A stretch of 64,000 nucleotides of DNA, taken from contig JOAA01000006.1 in the NCBI GenBank assembly GCA_000720375.1, positions 186,001 to 250,000 on the forward strand, written 5' to 3'. Source of the DNA: Rhodococcus rhodnii. GTDB lineage: Bacteria > Actinomycetota > Actinomycetes > Mycobacteriales > Pseudonocardiaceae. Under the pieces are notes generated by a model, which was given only the letters and a program-made list of their open reading frames with translations, ran no database searches and had not been told where the DNA came from. Shown piece by piece: positions 60,226 to 64,000 of the stretch. Position 1 is the first letter of the stretch; the number at the start of each line of letters is the position of its first letter. The translations under genes were made by a program, and so were the position numbers.

Positions 60226-63093
60226 TCAAGGCGGTCCGCAAACGACGCCGTGGCAACCCTTCTCGTCGCCGGACGTGGTATTCCCGTCGCCGGCGGCGTT
60301 CTCGGCGTATATGGCGTATCCAGTGTTATCTCGCGCGTGGTTGTTCGATATGTTCACCTGGCCGTCTCGATCCGCCGTGTAGATCAAGCCGCCGTGATGC
60401 ATGGGACTTCCCTTGTAGTACGGGCCGTTGGCGGCGAACGTGTTCTCGGAGACCACCATCGACCTGCCATGGATCGCTTTCAGGCCGATGATGTGGTTTC
60501 CGAAGAACGCGTTTCTCACCACGTGACCAGTCGGTCCATGCACAGTCAGCCCGACTTGCATTTCCGAGAACGTGTTGTCCGCGATGAGTGAACTGGCGGC
60601 GTTGTCGGCGAATATCTCCATATCGTTCCGTTTGGGCCAGTCATGCTTGTGCGAAACCGTGTTCCCGGCGAACTCCAATGCCCCGTCCGCCGCGACTCGA
60701 GCCGGGGTCATGGCGGCGTTTCTGACGATGACCGACTGGCAGAGGTCTCCGATGTTCCACACTCCGAGGACACCACCATCGATACGGAGCGAAGAGCTCA
60801 CCTCATTTGCCGCGTTCGCACAGGTCACACTCTGCAGGAGAACTGTGCTTCGCAATATCGTACATGAGCTGCGATTCAGGCACTTGCCGCCGGCCGCGGC
60901 ACGGTCCTCGACACGTGAATCGCTGATTGTGACTTCCGAGCCGTCCTGGAACACGAACGCCGCATGCCCTCCGATACTTGCGTCGGTAATCGAAACACCT
61001 TGAGCGTTGACGGCACGGATGGCAACACCCTTGTACAACTGCTGAATGGGCTCGGACGCACTCAGTCCCACATGCGAGATTCTCACACCAGCGACGCTGG
61101 CCAGGGCGATGCTTGAGGCGAATTTGTCGACCCTTCCGTTTTTGATCGTGGTGTTCCGCACCATCGCAGGCCCGGCCACTTTGATCCCGGCGCTGTTTTC
61201 TGTCGGGTTGCGGGTGGTGATGCTGTGGCCGCCGAGGTCCAACGTGACATTGTCGGCGGCGATGGTCAGCGCGACCTCCTGCGGACAGACGAGGTCGTTC
61301 TTCAGAACCGCACTGGCAATAAGGACATCGCCGCACCCCACCGGAGGAGGCTCAGGCGCGACGGTCGCCTGTCTGGACTGCTGAACCCGCACAGCCCCAG
61401 CTGTCACAGCGAGAGTCACGGTGTACGTGCCCGGGGCAGCGAAGGTGTGCTGAAAGTCCGGAGCCGAAGACACCGGTTCGCCCTGGACAAACCACTCCCA
61501 CCGATCAGGCCGCCGACCCGTGACCTCCGCACCGAACCGCACCACCTCGCCGACCCGGGGAGCCTCAGGGTCGACACTGATCCCAGCGATCCGAACAGGA
61601 GCGTCCGCGGGCTCGATGACAACCGTGGCGGTGGCGGGCGGGGCGGGTAAGCCGATGGCCAGCGTTGTCGCAACGTTGACCTGGAACTCGCCGGGACGAT
61701 CCCATCGGTGACGTACGACAAGCCCGGTCGCCGAAGTGCCGTCGCCGAAAGTCCACCGTGCGGTGGCCAGGCCGATCGGGCCGCGGGCGACCGCCGCGAG
61801 TTCGAACTCCTCGCCGACCAATCCGCGGTTGCTGGGCTTGATGACGATGTCCGCCGCAGGAGCGCCAACAGGCACGGGTTCAGTGTCACCTGGCCCACGC
61901 ACCGGCGGCGCCGCACCAGTTGGCCCGGAGCGTGGCCGGCCGGTTGACGGGGGTTGTTGCCGTGAGGTGTCACGGTTGTCCGCAGCGACTTGGACAGGGC
62001 CGGAATCCGGTTTGACCGGGTTGTACTTCGAGACCGCCCGAACGTTTCCGTTGAGGTCCAGGATGCCTGCCTCGGCGCTGTCCGGGTCGTTGTAGAACAC
62101 CACGCCGTCGCGGGTCAGCAACTCGAAGCGCACTGCGCGGTCGAACAGTTGCCGTTCCGCGACAACACGCATTGTCTCCAGGTTGACGATCCACACCCGT
62201 CCGGTGGAGTAGTCGGGCACGATCGCGTGGTCTCCCACTTCCACCGCCGCCCCGAGATCCGCTTTCCCCGGCCCCAACGGGACGGGGTTCTCGCACGACG
62301 CTCCGAACTCGCACACCAGAAGCAGGCCACGTGAGGCGATGGAGATCAAGATCCGGCGCTTGCCCGGAGAACCGGCCACCGCCACGGTGTCATCCGAACG
62401 CACGCCCACGGGCATCGATTCGTCCACCGATCCGGTTTCCGGGTCGAGGAGTTCCGCCCTGCGGCGAGCCAGATCCAGCGTCACCGGCCGGCCGTCGGCC
62501 GCCGCGAGTGCGGTGCCCGCGTCGGTACGGGAATGCTGGGCATTGAGGGACAACCAGGTCAGGTCACCCGTGCGGGCGTCGAGAATCCACAGTCGACCGC
62601 TACCGTCCACTATGGAATGCTCAGCCTCAGCCTCAGCCTCAGCCTCAGCGGCAAGCGAGCGCGGCACGCCGAGGGGCGCCATCGTGACCGGGTCGAGGGG
62701 CGTGACGAGGCCGCGCTCCGGGTCAAAGGCGTAAAGGGCTTGAGGTGTGGGAAAAAGCCTGCCTGCGGACAAGGTGGGGGTGGACGGTTGCAGGGTCGCA
62801 CCGTCCACTCTGACCACCGATCCGTCCCTGAGGTTGTGGGCGTACCCGGTCGAACCCAGCTGCGACGCCCGGATGGGTGCACCCGGTGGCGCGACCGGGA
62901 CTCGGGCGGCCACTTCCGCCGAGGCACCGTCCAACAGGGTCAACTCGCCGACTTTGCTGGAAGCCAGCCACGCGGCTCCACCGTGCAGACGCATCCACGG
63001 TGCGTGATGCGCCTTGTCCATGCCCAGCACCACGACACCGGCAAGGCATGTCACGGCTGCCACAGCCGCGGCCCAGCGCTTGGCTTTGATCAT
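60226..63093 (-). CDS. Large secreted protein: propeller-like, PKD and right-handed beta-helix domains
   Basis: The 955-residue protein has an N-terminal signal anchor (WAAAVAAVTCLAGVVVLGM). A WD/YVTN-like propeller region follows (about 40-355), then a Pro-rich linker (about 375-415). Two PKD domains come next (WTFGDGTSATGLVVRHRW near 445 and a second near 525-580). A C-terminal right-handed beta-helix (about 590-950) has repeated turns such as LDLGGHSITTRN and NTFSEMQVGL. Such helices occur in polysaccharide lyases and adhesins; no catalytic site is evident. ATG 63093 (GGGGG upstream) or GTG 63096 starts it. A hexanucleotide repeat lies inside. Confidence 0.75.
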   Translation of the reverse strand: MIKAKRWAAAVAAVTCLAGVVVLGMDKAHHAPWMRLHGGAAWLASSKVGELTLLDGASAEVAARVPVAPPGAPIRASQLGSTGYAHNLRDGSVVRVDGATLQPSTPTLSAGRLFPTPQALYAFDPERGLVTPLDPVTMAPLGVPRSLAAEAEAEAEAEHSIVDGSGRLWILDARTGDLTWLSLNAQHSRTDAGTALAAADGRPVTLDLARRRAELLDPETGSVDESMPVGVRSDDTVAVAGSPGKRRILISIASRGLLLVCEFGASCENPVPLGPGKADLGAAVEVGDHAIVPDYSTGRVWIVNLETMRVVAERQLFDRAVRFELLTRDGVVFYNDPDSAEAGILDLNGNVRAVSKYNPVKPDSGPVQVAADNRDTSRQQPPSTGRPRSGPTGAAPPVRGPGDTEPVPVGAPAADIVIKPSNRGLVGEEFELAAVARGPIGLATARWTFGDGTSATGLVVRHRWDRPGEFQVNVATTLAIGLPAPPATATVVIEPADAPVRIAGISVDPEAPRVGEVVRFGAEVTGRRPDRWEWFVQGEPVSSAPDFQHTFAAPGTYTVTLAVTAGAVRVQQSRQATVAPEPPPVGCGDVLIASAVLKNDLVCPQEVALTIAADNVTLDLGGHSITTRNPTENSAGIKVAGPAMVRNTTIKNGRVDKFASSIALASVAGVRISHVGLSASEPIQQLYKGVAIRAVNAQGVSITDASIGGHAAFVFQDGSEVTISDSRVEDRAAAGGKCLNRSSCTILRSTVLLQSVTCANAANEVSSSLRIDGGVLGVWNIGDLCQSVIVRNAAMTPARVAADGALEFAGNTVSHKHDWPKRNDMEIFADNAASSLIADNTFSEMQVGLTVHGPTGHVVRNAFFGNHIIGLKAIHGRSMVVSENTFAANGPYYKGSPMHHGGLIYTADRDGQVNISNNHARDNTGYAIYAENAAGDGNTTSGDEKGCHGVVCGPP
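62620..62649 (-). repeat. CTCAGC hexanucleotide tandem repeat
   Basis: Five copies of a six-base unit (CCTCAG on the + strand) encode an Ala-Glu run (AEAEAEAEAE) near residue 155 of the beta-helix protein. Copy-number change would add or remove two residues without shifting frame. Confidence 0.85.
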
Positions 63094-63144
63094 CACTCGG
63101 CCCCCATCCTCGTGACCATGCGCGCGTTCCCAGAATGCCTTAGT

Positions 63145-63624
63145 TCACAACCGGGCACGTACCTCGGCAATGAGCGTCTTCAGGTTCTGGATCGTGGACG
63201 GGAGGTTGTCGGGATCCTGCCGGAGGACCTTGACCAGCATGTCCAGATCGTTGCGCAACTGGATGACGTCGTCGTCGTCATCACCCAGCTGGCGCGCCGC
63301 CGGGGTGATGACTCCCATGTACTCGTTGAGAACCGGTTCCAGTGCTTTGGCTTCGGGCAGCTCGCTCCCTCTGACCTCCGTCCAGACCGTCATCCACCGG
63401 TCCTGATCCGAGATGGTTCGCACGGGCCGCGGCGTTGCCGGTTCCGCCGGTTTTCCCAGGGCCCAATACATGATCCAGATGACCGCGGCCACTGCCCCCG
63501 CCGCCCCCACGCCGAACAACCAGGCATACCGGCCCGCGGCGAAGAACGTGATCACGCCGAAAAGGACCGGGAGGATCCACGCTCCTATCCGGAACCATAA
63601 CGGGTCAGAAGTTGCTGAAGGCAT
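63145..63624 (-). CDS. Small membrane protein of a VWA operon, function unknown
   Basis: The 159-residue protein has two N-terminal hydrophobic helices (IGAWILPVLFGVITFFA and AWLFGVGAAGAVAAVIWIMYWAL) and a soluble, probably helical C-terminal domain (about 75-159, with an acidic GDDDDDVIQLRNDLD stretch). I do not recognise the family. Its ATG (63624) lies 20 bases inside the upstream VWA gene, so the two are translated together. It may anchor or assist the VWA protein. Confidence 0.7.
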   Translation of the reverse strand: MPSATSDPLWFRIGAWILPVLFGVITFFAAGRYAWLFGVGAAGAVAAVIWIMYWALGKPAEPATPRPVRTISDQDRWMTVWTEVRGSELPEAKALEPVLNEYMGVITPAARQLGDDDDDVIQLRNDLDMLVKVLRQDPDNLPSTIQNLKTLIAEVRARL

Positions 63625-64000
63625 ACACGAACATCCTGTCGACGTTCACCGGGTTGCCGGCGTCATAGGTCCGCGCCTTCGACTTGTCGGCGATCTCGGT
63701 CAGCACGCCCTTGTCGGCGTCGGGGCTGTAGGCGATGGTGAAGATCCGGACGGTGTTGTCCAGCCGGGAGGCGTCGATCTGGTTCAGCAGCTCTTCTTTG
63801 GTGACGCCTCCTTCGGTGTCCACACCATCGGACAGCAGCACGATCGCGTTGATCCGATCCTGGTCGAACTCGGCCTGCATCTTCTTGCTGGCGTCGAAAA
63901 CGGTCTTGTACAGCGCGGTGTCCTGGTCCGGCTTGAGGCCATCGACGATCGAGCTGATCCGGCCGCGCACATCCTTGGCCTTGCCGATCGGGACCTGCTC
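63605..64000 (-). CDS. VWA-domain protein, 3' part only (continues beyond the window)
   Basis: The last 131 codons of a VWA protein are present and the frame is open to base 64000. Visible are GLKPDQDTALYKTVFDASKKMQAEF and INAIVLLSDGVDTEGG, the second half of a VWA fold including the LLSDGVD strand. The first metal-binding DxSxS motif would lie outside. In actinomycetes this ending often belongs to long substrate-binding/VWA fusion proteins, which I cannot confirm here. Confidence 0.8.
   Translation of the reverse strand, partial: EQVPIGKAKDVRGRISSIVDGLKPDQDTALYKTVFDASKKMQAEFDQDRINAIVLLSDGVDTEGGVTKEELLNQIDASRLDNTVRIFTIAYSPDADKGVLTEIADKSKARTYDAGNPVNVDRMFVYAFSNF

Noticed and set aside
1..64000. 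tRNA, rRNA, CRISPR arrays, transposases, attachment sites
   Set aside because: I looked for clover-leaf ends, regularly spaced repeats and transposase motifs and saw none that I could support.

Overview
The window is 64 kb of dense, high-GC actinomycete DNA. Many GTG starts, ATGA/GTGA stop-start overlaps, a glucosyl-3-phosphoglycerate synthase, several ECF sigma factors with extra C-terminal domains, anti-sigma/STAS pairs and Drr-type exporters point to a filamentous actinobacterium. A Pseudonocardiales member (Amycolatopsis/Kibdelosporangium-like) is my best guess. I see no rRNA, tRNA, CRISPR array or intact insertion sequence.

Bases 1-5622 hold a glucosylglycerate-type locus: a GH63 hydrolase, a Gfo/Idh oxidoreductase and a medium-chain dehydrogenase on +, meeting a GT4 glycosyltransferase and gpgS on -. 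Bases 5.8-15.8 kb carry small and stress genes: an RsbW-like kinase, a DUF6480-like membrane protein, SRPBCC, a SnoaL/MDMPI fusion divergent from an ECF sigma factor with its own SnoaL tail, a MacB/FtsX-type ABC pair led by a tiny membrane peptide, a NarL-type two-component system and an epoxide hydrolase. Bases 15.8-21.5 kb contain an AraC regulator, TfoX, an ECF42-type sigma factor with its YCII/DGPF partner, an orphan sigma region-4 remnant, and an aldo/keto reductase-DUF998 operon divergent from a TetR gene across two matching palindromes.

Bases 21.5-35.9 kb are a complete L-rhamnose catabolic operon under a LacI-family repressor: four-gene ABC importer, mutarotase, isomerase, bifunctional aldolase/dehydrogenase and kinase. 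It also includes a secreted beta-propeller enzyme and an extra isomerase, and is followed by a membrane-anchored CBM. It looks built to take rhamnose off a polysaccharide side chain and consume it. A RsbW/STAS pair behind a SigB/SigF-like promoter follows (36-37 kb).

Bases 37.2-45.3 kb are the most unusual part: an AraC regulator and a tightly overlapped operon of DrrA-DrrB exporter, KAS III-like enzyme, CocE/NonD hydrolase, PapA-like acyltransferase and GT1 glycosyltransferase, with no PKS or NRPS in view. It runs head-on, with 11 bases between, into a second operon (53.5-45.3 kb, - strand) holding a paralogous CocE/NonD hydrolase, an oligopeptide/oligosaccharide-type ABC importer that includes a permease-ATPase fusion, and an intracellular GH1 beta-glucosidase. 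A TetR gene upstream is bracketed by GGTAC/GTACC sites. One operon could build and export an acylated glycoside and the other import and dismantle one.

Bases 54.3-64 kb hold a GAF-LuxR regulator divergent from an acyl-CoA synthetase, a Tat-exported esterase, a decayed EamA transporter, a NIPA/DMT-like transporter with a leader ORF in the same frame, two secreted proteins (one a 955-residue propeller/PKD/beta-helix protein with a hexanucleotide repeat), and the start of a VWA-domain operon cut by the window edge.
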